Under the pieces are notes generated by a model, which saw nothing but the letters and a program-made list of their open reading frames with translations, was not told the DNA's origin and searched no databases. From Solibacillus sp. FSL K6-1523 (GTDB taxonomy: Bacteria > Bacillota > Bacilli > Bacillales_A > Planococcaceae), in the NCBI RefSeq assembly GCF_038005225.1, contig NZ_JBBOSU010000001.1, positions 4,132,001-4,196,000 on the forward strand: a stretch of 64,000 nucleotides of DNA. The letters run 5' to 3'. Both the position numbers and the translations under genes were made by a program. Positions 28,938-36,787 of the stretch are shown in pieces; the stretch's first letter is position 1; each line of letters opens with the position of its first letter.

Positions 28938-29660
28938 TCACTGTTTTCCCGTAATTTTTTGTAGAGATTTTGCCCTGTCTAAGATTGGGATTAATTGTGA
29001 TAATGTATCAATCGTATACGTTGGTTGAATCATTGCATGTGCCTCTTTTCGCTCTGGGTTCAACCAGCATGTATCAATACCTGCCCCTGCCCCACCGACA
29101 ATATCTGCGCTATAAGAATCCCCTATGATCATCGTTTTTTCCGGGTCAAATTGTGGAATGCGTTCAAAAACATAATCAAAGAAAGGTTTCAACGGCTTTT
29201 GGTAACCTGTTTCCTCAGAGGCAAACACATGTTTAAAATACGGAGCTAACCCTGTTACTTGTATGCGCTTTGTCTGTGTTTCTGAAATACCATTGGATGT
29301 AACATACAACTCATAATTTGGGGCAAGTGATTGAATTAATTCAAATGCACCTTCAACAAATACTTTGCTTTCTGCTAAGTAACCTCGGAATTCTGCATCT
29401 AGCGCACGGCCATCTACCTTTTTTCCTAATGCCTCAAATGTTTTGGCAAAGCGTGTTGCCATTAATTCTTGCTGCGTAATTTCACCCTGTTCTAGTGCAT
29501 GCCAAAGCCCTTTATTAATCTCTTTATACACTTGGTAAACTTCCTCTGTCAGCGGGAATTGCTGAGCTTTAAACAGTTTCGGTAACGCGAGCTGTTCCGC
29601 TGCTTTAAAGTCGAGCAATGTATCATCTAAATCAAATAATAAAAATTGATATTGTTTCAT
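28938..29660 (-). CDS. YjjG-family HAD nucleotidase
   Basis: HAD-superfamily phosphatase of 240 residues in the YjjG/YfnB group, which removes phosphate from non-canonical pyrimidine nucleotides in a house-cleaning role. Motif I is FDLDDTLLD (residues 9-17), motif II VTSNG, motif III KP in GYQKPLKPFF, and motif IV IIGDSYSADIVGG. The helical cap domain occupies roughly residues 20-95. GGAGAAATAAA precedes the ATG. It is divergent from the following transporter gene. Confidence 0.88.
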   Translation of the reverse strand: MKQYQFLLFDLDDTLLDFKAAEQLALPKLFKAQQFPLTEEVYQVYKEINKGLWHALEQGEITQQELMATRFAKTFEALGKKVDGRALDAEFRGYLAESKVFVEGAFELIQSLAPNYELYVTSNGISETQTKRIQVTGLAPYFKHVFASEETGYQKPLKPFFDYVFERIPQFDPEKTMIIGDSYSADIVGGAGAGIDTCWLNPERKEAHAMIQPTYTIDTLSQLIPILDRAKSLQKITGKQ

Positions 29661-29837
29661 TTTATTTCTCCATTTCCAATCTATTTTATTTCAAAAAATT
29701 CACTATTTTTATTTACTTTATCCTAAAATTCCGATAGCATTTCTATGTCTTTACATATATTATCGCTATTATTTTATTTTAGCATAATATTAATTGTACT
29801 TAGGCACAATCGGTTATATAGAAAGAAGGGTGTACAT

Positions 29838-30608
29838 ATGGGGGTTGAATTGGACCCACAGCTCATCATTATTTTAATTTGCTTTGGCTTTCTTGCTGCA
29901 TTTATTGATTCGGTTGTTGGTGGCGGCGGACTTATTACTTTACCCGCACTGCTGTTCACAGGCATGAGTCCTTCTACCGCGGTTGCAACAAACAAGCTGG
30001 CTGGCACAATGGGCTCTTTAACAAGTACGATTTCATTTTATCGCTCTGGAAAACTCGACATTAAATCCGTCATTAAGTTTTTTCCACTTACTTTTTTCGG
30101 GGCAATGCTTGGGGCTTGGATCGTTCATTTACTTGATCCAAATTTACTCAAGCCACTCATGTTATTTATGCTCGCAGCCGTTGCGGTGTTTACTATATTT
30201 AAGAAAGATTGGGGTACTATTTCAGCTGTTAAAAAACTTTCTAAAACAAAGTTTATTTCGTTTTTATTGGTCATTGCCCTCATTGGACTTTATGATGGGT
30301 TTTTAGGTGCAGGCACAGGTACATTTTTAATTTTCGCCTTTTTAATCGTAGGCTATGATTTCCTAAAAGCTGCTGGAAATGCCAAACTATTAAATTTCGG
30401 CAGTAATATCGGTGCACTTTTAATGTTTATTAGCCTCGGACAAATTGATTATGCTGTTGGCTTAATTATGGGAGCAGCACAAATTGTGGGAGCCATTGTT
30501 GGTTCACAATTTGCAATTCGACGAGGAGGCGGCTATGTACGTATTCTGTTTATCGTCGTTACTGTAACGCTCCTTCTAAAAAATGCGTATGACTATTTTT
30601 TAGCCTAA
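29838..30608 (+). CDS. TSUP/TauE-SafE family permease
   Basis: Integral membrane protein of 256 residues, two repeats of the TauE/SafE (TSUP) domain with about eight helices. The first-repeat motif is FIDSVVGGGGLITLPALL and the second GLYDGFLGAGTGTFLIFAFL, each carrying the glycine-rich signature. Members export sulfite, sulfoacetate or related organosulfur anions; the substrate is not known here. The ATG at 29838 follows GAAGGGTG and yields the normal family N-terminus. An upstream in-frame ATG 31 codons earlier is unlikely to be the start. Confidence 0.88.
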   Translation: MGVELDPQLIIILICFGFLAAFIDSVVGGGGLITLPALLFTGMSPSTAVATNKLAGTMGSLTSTISFYRSGKLDIKSVIKFFPLTFFGAMLGAWIVHLLDPNLLKPLMLFMLAAVAVFTIFKKDWGTISAVKKLSKTKFISFLLVIALIGLYDGFLGAGTGTFLIFAFLIVGYDFLKAAGNAKLLNFGSNIGALLMFISLGQIDYAVGLIMGAAQIVGAIVGSQFAIRRGGGYVRILFIVVTVTLLLKNAYDYFLA

Positions 30609-30637
30609 TCTAATACATGCTACACTGATTTCTATAG

Positions 30638-30671
30638 AAAAAACTCCGAGCCACTTCAGCTTGGAGTTTTT
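30638..30671. terminator. Bidirectional terminator between convergent genes
   Basis: CTCCGAGC pairs with GCTTGGAG (one G-U), flanked by AAAAAA and TTTTT. It serves the permease and the DinB gene. Confidence 0.88.
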
Positions 30672-30680
30672 CACTAATTA

Positions 30681-31157
30681 TTACATTTCTTGAGTTGGTC
30701 CCATAACTGGTGGTACTTTTAATCCTGCTTGGCGAAGTAGCACCGTCATTTGTCCACGATGATGTGTTTGGTGATCAATTAATACACGCAATAGTTGTCC
30801 ACGTTTCATCATCCCACCAAACGCTGCAACTTCTTCTAAAAGTTGCTCTTCAGTTAATGTGCTAACCTCAGTTTTGTAAGCTTCGATAACTTTTTCATAA
30901 GCCTCGATAATCTCAGCCATCGTCTCAGGTTGCTTCATATCTGGCCCTGGTGCTGGAATTTGGAGACCTGCAAAATGACCGAATGCGCCTGCTACCCCTA
31001 CTAAATGCCATGATAGCCAACCAAGTGAGTTATGCCCATCCACAATAGCAACATCCATTTTGTCATTTGGAATTGCTTGCATTACCTTTAAAGTGCCTTT
31101 TGCTGAACCGTTCCATTCTGCAATAAAATCTTCTGTGTTACGATACAAATCAATCAT
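30681..31157 (-). CDS. DinB/YfiT-fold family protein
   Basis: Four-helix-bundle DinB-superfamily protein, about 158 residues. The metal-binding histidines appear in SWHLVG and in the C-terminal DHQTHHRGQM motif. Members include bacillithiol- or mycothiol-dependent transferases as well as proteins without known function; nothing decides here. The start is uncertain: the ATG at 31157 lies against a GAGGGGG run, whereas a TTG at 31148 would have an ideal 9-base spacing. The upstream gap carries a palindromic repeat. Confidence 0.82.
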   Translation of the reverse strand: MIDLYRNTEDFIAEWNGSAKGTLKVMQAIPNDKMDVAIVDGHNSLGWLSWHLVGVAGAFGHFAGLQIPAPGPDMKQPETMAEIIEAYEKVIEAYKTEVSTLTEEQLLEEVAAFGGMMKRGQLLRVLIDHQTHHRGQMTVLLRQAGLKVPPVMGPTQEM

Positions 31158-31170
31158 CCCCCTCAATAAT

Positions 31171-31396
31171 CAATTACGCCTCGGCGTAATTGCGTCCAGA
31201 TTTTTTCGAGCTTGCTCGAAAAAATCCCCTAAAAAATCTGTGACATCCGCCGGGGCTTAACTTGATTCAGCCGGAATTTGAAACCCCACGCAAGTAGAAT
31301 TGCCTTTTTGGCATTCATCCCCCACTTATAGAAATAGGGGACTTCTGTACCTGTCGCTTCGCTTTCGGTACAAATACATTTGCTGAATCAAGTTGA
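31171..31396. repeat. Dispersed palindromic repeat, copy C (long form)
   Basis: Order: hairpin CAATTACGCCTCGGCGTAAT, GCGTCCAGATTTTTTCGAGC, arm GCTCGAAAAAA, TCTGTGACATCCGCCGGGGC, AACTTGATTCAGC, an insert of about 100 bp, and GCTGAATCAAGTTGAA. The insert holds a small hairpin (31311-31348) resembling the end of the TnpB element at 45128-45198. The gap contains no gene. Confidence 0.8.
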
Positions 31397-31430
31397 ATAT
31401 TTTAATGATAACGAAATTAAATTTTTTTCG

Positions 31431-31934
31431 CTATAAATAAGGCTCCATGATCTTCCATAGCATTACTTTTTGCTCGAATGTTTTAATATTCTTCCCTGGT
31501 ATCGGACTTGTTGATGGCATTTTTTCATGCGCACGTCCATTTAAAGTCGCAAGCCCTACACGTTTTCTAAAAACATCAAAAGATTTGCCACCGTTAAATA
31601 AGACCAGTTCGATTTGCGGATACTGTGAAAATAGCTGTTCAAAATTGTTCGGTATTTCGTTTATTATCGTAGCATCTAAACTCCCTTTCCGTTCACAGCT
31701 TTGAATCGAATCCCACAAACCTATGTGATGTGTAAGAAGCAATTGAATGCGCTGTTCATAATCTTCAGGAATGACTACATTTAAAATTTGCTCAAGTATT
31801 GGCCAAAAATGATTGCGTGGATTGCCATAATACTGTTGTTTTTCTAAGGACTGCCTGCTTGGCATGGAGCCAACAATCAGGATTTTCGTCCGCTGATTTA
31901 CAATAGGCGGTAATATATTTTCAATGTGCTGCAT
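31431..31934 (-). CDS. DNA-deoxyinosine glycosylase, UDG superfamily
   Basis: A 167-residue uracil-DNA-glycosylase-fold protein of the hypoxanthine-DNA glycosylase family (family 6). The motif GSMPSRQSLEKQQYYGNPRN includes the Asn of family 6 active sites, and NGRAHEKMPSTSPIPG forms the C-terminal DNA-binding motif. It would excise deamination products (hypoxanthine) from DNA. The ATG at 31932-31934 has AAAGGAA 8 bases upstream; an ATG six codons earlier overlaps a GGGAG site. Confidence 0.83.
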   Translation of the reverse strand: MQHIENILPPIVNQRTKILIVGSMPSRQSLEKQQYYGNPRNHFWPILEQILNVVIPEDYEQRIQLLLTHHIGLWDSIQSCERKGSLDATIINEIPNNFEQLFSQYPQIELVLFNGGKSFDVFRKRVGLATLNGRAHEKMPSTSPIPGKNIKTFEQKVMLWKIMEPYL

Positions 31935-31989
31935 CAAATCAGTTCCTTTCATCTCCCTTCAGTATACAAAATTGGCCAAGGAGTTTTGC

Positions 31990-32027
31990 AAAAAAATGCT
32001 ATCTTTGATCGAAATCAAGATAGCATT
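31990..32027 (-). terminator. Intrinsic terminator after second oligopeptide-binding gene
   Basis: ATGCTATCTT(T)GAT pairs with ATCAAGATAGCAT, and the minus strand continues in six or more T. Confidence 0.88.
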
Positions 32028-32040
32028 TAGTATGATACTA

Positions 32041-33657
32041 TTATTTTGTAATTTTCACTTTATGCAACTGATATATTCCCGTAGCATCCACAGTTAAGCT
32101 TGTAACATTTTTACTATAGCCTGTTAAATATGCTTGGTGGTGAATAAATGCTGCTGGTGCTTCCACATTAATAAGCTCTTGTGCATCTTTATAAATCGCT
32201 GCACGTTTTGTTTCATCTGTTTCCACACGCCCTGCCTCTAATAGCTTATCTAGCTCAGGATTTGAGTAACGCGTACGGTTATTATTTCCAATATCCGATG
32301 AATGGAATAATGGATAAATCGCGCCATCTGCATCCCCAGTTGACGGTGCCCACCCAAGGATAAACATGTCATGATCGCCTTTAGATGTTTTTTCTAAATA
32401 TGCGCCCCATTCCATAACTTCAATTGAAACATCAATTTTTAGTTGCTTTAAAGTTTCTTGTAAAATGATTGCAATTTGTTGACGTTGTGGATTGTCATTT
32501 GTCCAAATTGTTGTTTTGAAACCATCTTTAAATCCTGCTTCTTCTAATAGCTTTTTCGCTTCTTCGATATTTGTATCTTGGTGTGTCACATCTTCTGTAT
32601 AGCCCCATACCATTGGAGATAGTGGACCAAATGCTTCTACACCAAATCCATCATAAACGCCTTCAATAATTACTTTACGATCTAATGCTTTTGAAATCGC
32701 TTGACGAACCTTTGCATTATCATATGGTGCCTTTTCTGTATTAAAACCTACATATGAAATCGATACAGATGGCTGTTTAATCATATTTGCAAAACCTTCT
32801 ACAAGCGGTACTTCTGTTGGTTGTACTGGGTCAATAATATGGGCATAGCCTGCTTCTAAATCTGCCGCACGTGTTTGACTTTCAGGTACCGTTTTGAATA
32901 CTAGTGAATCATAAGCTACTTGGTCACCCCAATATTCTGTATTTTTCACTAATCGAATTTCTTGCCCTGGAATCCATTTATCTAATTTCACGAAACCTGT
33001 TCCGATTGGATTTTCATTGCCGTATGCACGAGCTTCCTCGCCAATTTCCATACGCTTGTAGTCTTCTTCAATAACTGCTGGGCTCATTATATTTCCACCT
33101 GGGTGTGTTAATGTGAATAATAATGGACCATATGGCTTTTCTGTTTTAATTTGCACTGTATAATCATCTATAACTACAGTTTCTGTAATCGGTTCAAAGT
33201 TTGAAAAACGTGGCGATGCAATTTTTGGATCAATCATACGATCTAAATTCGCCTTTACTGCCGCTGCATTAAAGTCTGTCCCATCATGGAATTTTACACC
33301 TTGACGAAGCTTTAATTGTAATGTTAATTCATCAATATACTCCCAAGATTCCGCTAATAATGGCTCAATATCACCTGTTTCAAAATTACGAGTAACAAGT
33401 GTTTCAAAAATATTGCGTTGAACATTGGATGATGGTATATCATTTGAACCATGAGGATCTAGCTCAATTGCTTCTGATAGTACTTCAAAAATTAACTCGC
33501 CGCCTGATTCAACAGGTTCATCAACATTTGTATCGGTTTGGACACTTGAATCAGGCTTTTCACCTGTAGTTGCGTCGTCACTATCACCGCTACATGCAGC
33601 TAACATTAAAACGAATGCAAACATAAAGACTAGTATACTTATACGGTTTAGCTTCAT
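32041..33657 (-). CDS. ABC transporter substrate-binding lipoprotein, family 5 (copy 2)
   Basis: SBP_bac_5 lipoprotein of 538 residues with lipobox LAAC (Cys22) and an Asp/Glu/Thr-rich linker. It shares long segments with the protein at 26236-27855 (VKFHDGTDFNAAAVK, ATRAAELEAGYAH versus QTRAADLEAGYAH, TTIWTNDNPQRQ, MEWGAYLEKT), so the two are paralogues. The ligand is probably an oligopeptide. Again no membrane or ATPase genes are nearby, so it would have to use a transporter encoded elsewhere. GGGGGG lies before the ATG. Confidence 0.9.
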   Translation of the reverse strand: MKLNRISILVFMFAFVLMLAACSGDSDDATTGEKPDSSVQTDTNVDEPVESGGELIFEVLSEAIELDPHGSNDIPSSNVQRNIFETLVTRNFETGDIEPLLAESWEYIDELTLQLKLRQGVKFHDGTDFNAAAVKANLDRMIDPKIASPRFSNFEPITETVVIDDYTVQIKTEKPYGPLLFTLTHPGGNIMSPAVIEEDYKRMEIGEEARAYGNENPIGTGFVKLDKWIPGQEIRLVKNTEYWGDQVAYDSLVFKTVPESQTRAADLEAGYAHIIDPVQPTEVPLVEGFANMIKQPSVSISYVGFNTEKAPYDNAKVRQAISKALDRKVIIEGVYDGFGVEAFGPLSPMVWGYTEDVTHQDTNIEEAKKLLEEAGFKDGFKTTIWTNDNPQRQQIAIILQETLKQLKIDVSIEVMEWGAYLEKTSKGDHDMFILGWAPSTGDADGAIYPLFHSSDIGNNNRTRYSNPELDKLLEAGRVETDETKRAAIYKDAQELINVEAPAAFIHHQAYLTGYSKNVTSLTVDATGIYQLHKVKITK

Positions 33658-33769
33658 TTTTTGAATCCCCCTTCGTAAAACTGAATTTTCAGTTTTTTAT
33701 ATTTTACCTATTTCACCCTATTATTACAATATTATATTTAGATAACTTACAAAGTTTTTTAGATTCAAT

Positions 33770-33810
33770 AAAAAAACACAACTCGTGGAAAATAAATCGA
33801 AGTTGTGTTT
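33770..33810 (-). terminator. Intrinsic terminator after amidohydrolase gene
   Basis: AAACACAACT (33774-33783) pairs with AGTTGTGTTT (33801-33810). On the minus strand a T run follows. Confidence 0.85.
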
Positions 33811-33816
33811 GCTTTT

Positions 33817-35400
33817 TTATTCATTTTTATTAAATACGATTTTACCTGCTACTACCGTTTTTAATGCTTGGGCTTTCCGCATATGTTCTGTCGTACCTGC
33901 AAATAAGTCCCGATCAAAAATGGTGAAATCTGCATCATATCCTACTTTAATCATACCGCGCTTGTGTTCCTTGCAAATCGCTTGCGCACTGCCAACTGTA
34001 TACATTTTCACTGCTTCAAATCGCGTTACTTTTTCTTCCGGTATATAGCCATTATGAGTGTCACCCATTTTTTTACGCTCTACCGCAGCATAAATCGTTT
34101 CCAGTGGACTGATCGCTTCAATCGGCGCATCGGTTCCTGCTGCACACATGAGTCCTTCATCTATAAATGTTTTCCACGCGTAAGCTAAAGATTTACGATT
34201 TGGACCGATTCTTTCTGCCACCCACGGGAAATCTGAAGGGACAAATGCCGGTTGTAAGTCTAAAATAACCGGTAACCTCTTCATTCTTTCGATTTGATCG
34301 GCCGTTACTAAACAACAATGAATGAGTCGATCACGTTTCCCAGGAAATACTGGATGCTTTTCTAGCAACGTAAGAACTTGCTCCATACTCGCATCACCAA
34401 TTATATGAATCGCAACAGCTTCCTGATGTTCTCGAGCTAGCTTTATTAGCCGCTCCATTTGTTCTTCCGTATGAATGAGCATTCCTTTATTACTTTCATC
34501 ATTTGCATACGGTGCTAGTAATGCCGCTGTCGAACCTCCAAAAGAACCATCTGCATAAATTTTCATCGCCCCTAGTTCTAAAAAGGGTTGTTGATCACCT
34601 ACATGCGCATCCATCATTTCCTGGAACACATTATGGTGACGGAGTAGATGTACACGGAAGTTTTGCCTATTTCCTATGACGCGCTCATATGCAGTTAATG
34701 GGTTTGTATAGGCACCAAAATAACTCATTTCCTCCGTATGACCTCCCGTTAATCCGTAAGAAAGCATATTTTCTACCGCTTGATTCAATGCTGTTTCCAA
34801 GGAGTTAATATACGCTTCTCCTTCTTTTGGAATTTCATCCGTTACTAAATTAATCGCAAGTTCATACAGTAAACCATTTAACTGACCATCTGCATGACGA
34901 CCAATTTTCCCACCAGGCGGGTCCACTGTTTGCGCTGTTATATGACCTGTTGCTAGAGCAGCTGAATTTGCTAGCACAACATGATGACAAGCACGCGTCA
35001 ACAGTATAGGTGCTCCTGAAATTCGATTCAGCTCTTCTTTTGTAGGAATACGCCCATCCTGAAAGTTATTTTCATTCCAACCTTCTCCAAATAGCCATTG
35101 TCCTGCTTCTAATGTTGCGGCAGCTTGACTTACAAGTGCTAGTATTTGCTCAGCAGATGTTGCATGCGTTAAATCTAGACGCTGTAACTTTTCTCCGTGA
35201 CCAATCATATGCAAATGGCTATCCACAAAACCTGGATACATCGTTGCCCCTTGTAAATCAATGATTTCATCTGCTTGATTTTTCAAAGTTTCAAACGTTC
35301 CAACAGCTCGAATTTCCCCTTCTTCTACAAGGACAGCCTCAACTGTTGAAAATTCATTTTCCATTGTATAAATGACGCCATTTGTCCAAAGTTGGTTCAT
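33817..35400 (-). CDS. YtcJ-like amidohydrolase
   Basis: Amidohydrolase-superfamily protein (Amidohydro_3, YtcJ/LAF3 group), 527 residues. The metal site HxH is VDSHLHMIGHG after strand 1 (residues 60-70). Further ligands are in VAIHIIGDASM and LIHCCLV, and the catalytic Asp lies in AAGTDAPIEAISP. Substrates of this group are poorly known, probably N-acyl or formyl amides. The ATG at 35398-35400 has AAGGAG 9 bases upstream; an in-frame start 18 codons earlier overlaps the lipoprotein gene. It lies 13 bp behind the lipoprotein gene, probably in one operon. Confidence 0.87.
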   Translation of the reverse strand: MNQLWTNGVIYTMENEFSTVEAVLVEEGEIRAVGTFETLKNQADEIIDLQGATMYPGFVDSHLHMIGHGEKLQRLDLTHATSAEQILALVSQAAATLEAGQWLFGEGWNENNFQDGRIPTKEELNRISGAPILLTRACHHVVLANSAALATGHITAQTVDPPGGKIGRHADGQLNGLLYELAINLVTDEIPKEGEAYINSLETALNQAVENMLSYGLTGGHTEEMSYFGAYTNPLTAYERVIGNRQNFRVHLLRHHNVFQEMMDAHVGDQQPFLELGAMKIYADGSFGGSTAALLAPYANDESNKGMLIHTEEQMERLIKLAREHQEAVAIHIIGDASMEQVLTLLEKHPVFPGKRDRLIHCCLVTADQIERMKRLPVILDLQPAFVPSDFPWVAERIGPNRKSLAYAWKTFIDEGLMCAAGTDAPIEAISPLETIYAAVERKKMGDTHNGYIPEEKVTRFEAVKMYTVGSAQAICKEHKRGMIKVGYDADFTIFDRDLFAGTTEHMRKAQALKTVVAGKIVFNKNE

Positions 35401-35413
35401 TTCGTTTGTCTCC

Positions 35414-35887
35414 TTAGTCCATTTTGAAGTTTTCGCGACTGTATGGTTCACCAATCATCATGTGATCTAAAATCGATTCGTAAGAGCCTTTATGAATAAA
35501 CGTAACTTCCTGTAATTCTGGGAAGTTTTCAAAATATGATTTTACTAATGTTTCTACAAACATCGCCGCCCCTGCTGAGCCTTGGATTGTATAAACATCA
35601 TCGCCTAAATTCAATACTAAACTTTTATTATCTTGTTCAAATTTATAATCAATAAGCGCTACATCATGCTCATTCACTTTTGCAAATATAAATTTCACTA
35701 AATCCTCATCTTTATTTGGATATTTTTCTTCAAACGGCATCGTAAATTCGGCATTGGCATCCGATTTGTATAATACGATTGTTTTGTCTTTAGCACTTCC
35801 TTGTGTGTTATCTTTTGGCTTTGAAATTTCCGTTCCGCAAGCCGCCAATACCAACATTAAGACCATTAACATTACTAGCTTTTTCAT
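35414..35887 (-). CDS. Lipoprotein, possibly GerMN-like
   Basis: A 157-residue lipoprotein with lipobox LAAC (Cys17). The mature domain shows alternating strands and a segment GSAGAAMFVETLVKSYFENF followed by VTFIHKGS that resembles the GerMN/sporulation domain, but the match is by eye and uncertain. It is 13 bp upstream of the amidohydrolase gene, so the two are likely expressed together. AAGGAGC precedes the ATG. Confidence 0.65.
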   Translation of the reverse strand: MKKLVMLMVLMLVLAACGTEISKPKDNTQGSAKDKTIVLYKSDANAEFTMPFEEKYPNKDEDLVKFIFAKVNEHDVALIDYKFEQDNKSLVLNLGDDVYTIQGSAGAAMFVETLVKSYFENFPELQEVTFIHKGSYESILDHMMIGEPYSRENFKMD

Positions 35888-35967
35888 GCTGTTCAGCTCC
35901 TTTTATTTTTTACTTTCTACTTTTTAACCATAGCGAATTTATCCTAATTTTTCAAATACGTATACAA

Positions 35968-36570
35968 TTAAAATAAGCTACTTAATAGATAAATTGCTGT
36001 TCCCCAAATAAATAGCGCAGAAATTTTATTGAATAAGGTAAAAACAGTCGGAGAAATTTTCATCTTTTTTAGCAGCGCCCCTGCGGACATTAAACCTAAA
36101 AACCATAACCACGAAACGAACACACAAGCCAAAATAAATTGCCATTGCTCAGTGCCACTATATTTCACCGCATTCGTACCGATTACACCGATTGTATCTA
36201 GTAATGCATGTGGATTTAATAATGATACAGACAATGCAAATAGCACTTGTTTTTTCATCGGCATCGCCTGCTGATCTTCCATCTTGGCTGCATCAGAACG
36301 CCAAATAACAAATCCTATGTAGCTTAAAAATAAAATGCCCCCAATTAATAAAATAAGTCGTAACCACTCAAACTGCAGCACAATTAATGATACACCTAAA
36401 CTCGCTAATACGATTAAAAGCGTATCACTAATCGCCGCCGTAATTGCTGCCGGTAATGCACGTAAAAGTGTTGGTTGCATCACACCTTGCGTAAAAACGA
36501 ACACATTTTGTACACCTAACGGCAAAATTAATCCAAACGCCAAAATAACTCCATGAAATAATGGTTCCAA
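35968..36570 (-). CDS. LysE/ArgO-family amino-acid exporter
   Basis: A 200-residue LysE-superfamily membrane protein with six hydrophobic segments. The N-terminal LILPLGVQNVFVFTQG and NPHALLDTIGVIG motifs are characteristic of LysE/ArgO exporters of basic amino acids. The start is TTG at 36568-36570 with GAGGTGA 6 bases upstream. It is divergent from a MocR-type regulator gene, which probably controls it. Substrate is inferred from the family. Confidence 0.87.
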   Translation of the reverse strand: MEPLFHGVILAFGLILPLGVQNVFVFTQGVMQPTLLRALPAAITAAISDTLLIVLASLGVSLIVLQFEWLRLILLIGGILFLSYIGFVIWRSDAAKMEDQQAMPMKKQVLFALSVSLLNPHALLDTIGVIGTNAVKYSGTEQWQFILACVFVSWLWFLGLMSAGALLKKMKISPTVFTLFNKISALFIWGTAIYLLSSLF

Positions 36571-36626
36571 AAATATTCACCTCTCTACGAAACAATGTTA
36601 CTTATGTTATAACTAAAAAAACAGGT

Positions 36627-36634
36627 CCAATTGG
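36627..36634. promoter_or_regulatory. Candidate MocR operator palindrome
   Basis: CCAATTGG sits in GGTCCAATTGGTTGG between the divergent exporter and regulator genes, about 57 bp upstream of the exporter start. This is a plausible but untested site. Confidence 0.35.
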
Positions 36635-36654
36635 TTGGTTTTTTATCCACCCAA

Positions 36655-36787
36655 TTTAACTTAATTCAGCAGAGAAGCTGAATAGAGGAACAAAGGCTAA
36701 AATCATCACATCGTGTGACAACGCTTTTGTAATCAACGTCTTGTTGAGCTAAAGCCTCTGGCGGAAGTAGAAGGAGTTGCCTTACTT
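36655..36787. repeat. Dispersed palindromic repeat, copy D (variant form)
   Basis: It shares TTAACTTAATTCAGC, AGGAACAAAGGC, TCACATCGTGTGACAACG and AAGTAGAAGGAGTTGCCTT with other copies (9271, 31171, 58305), but lacks the AATTACGCC hairpin. Its last module contains AAGGAG at 36771-36776, the ribosome-binding site of the MocR gene. Confidence 0.65.
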
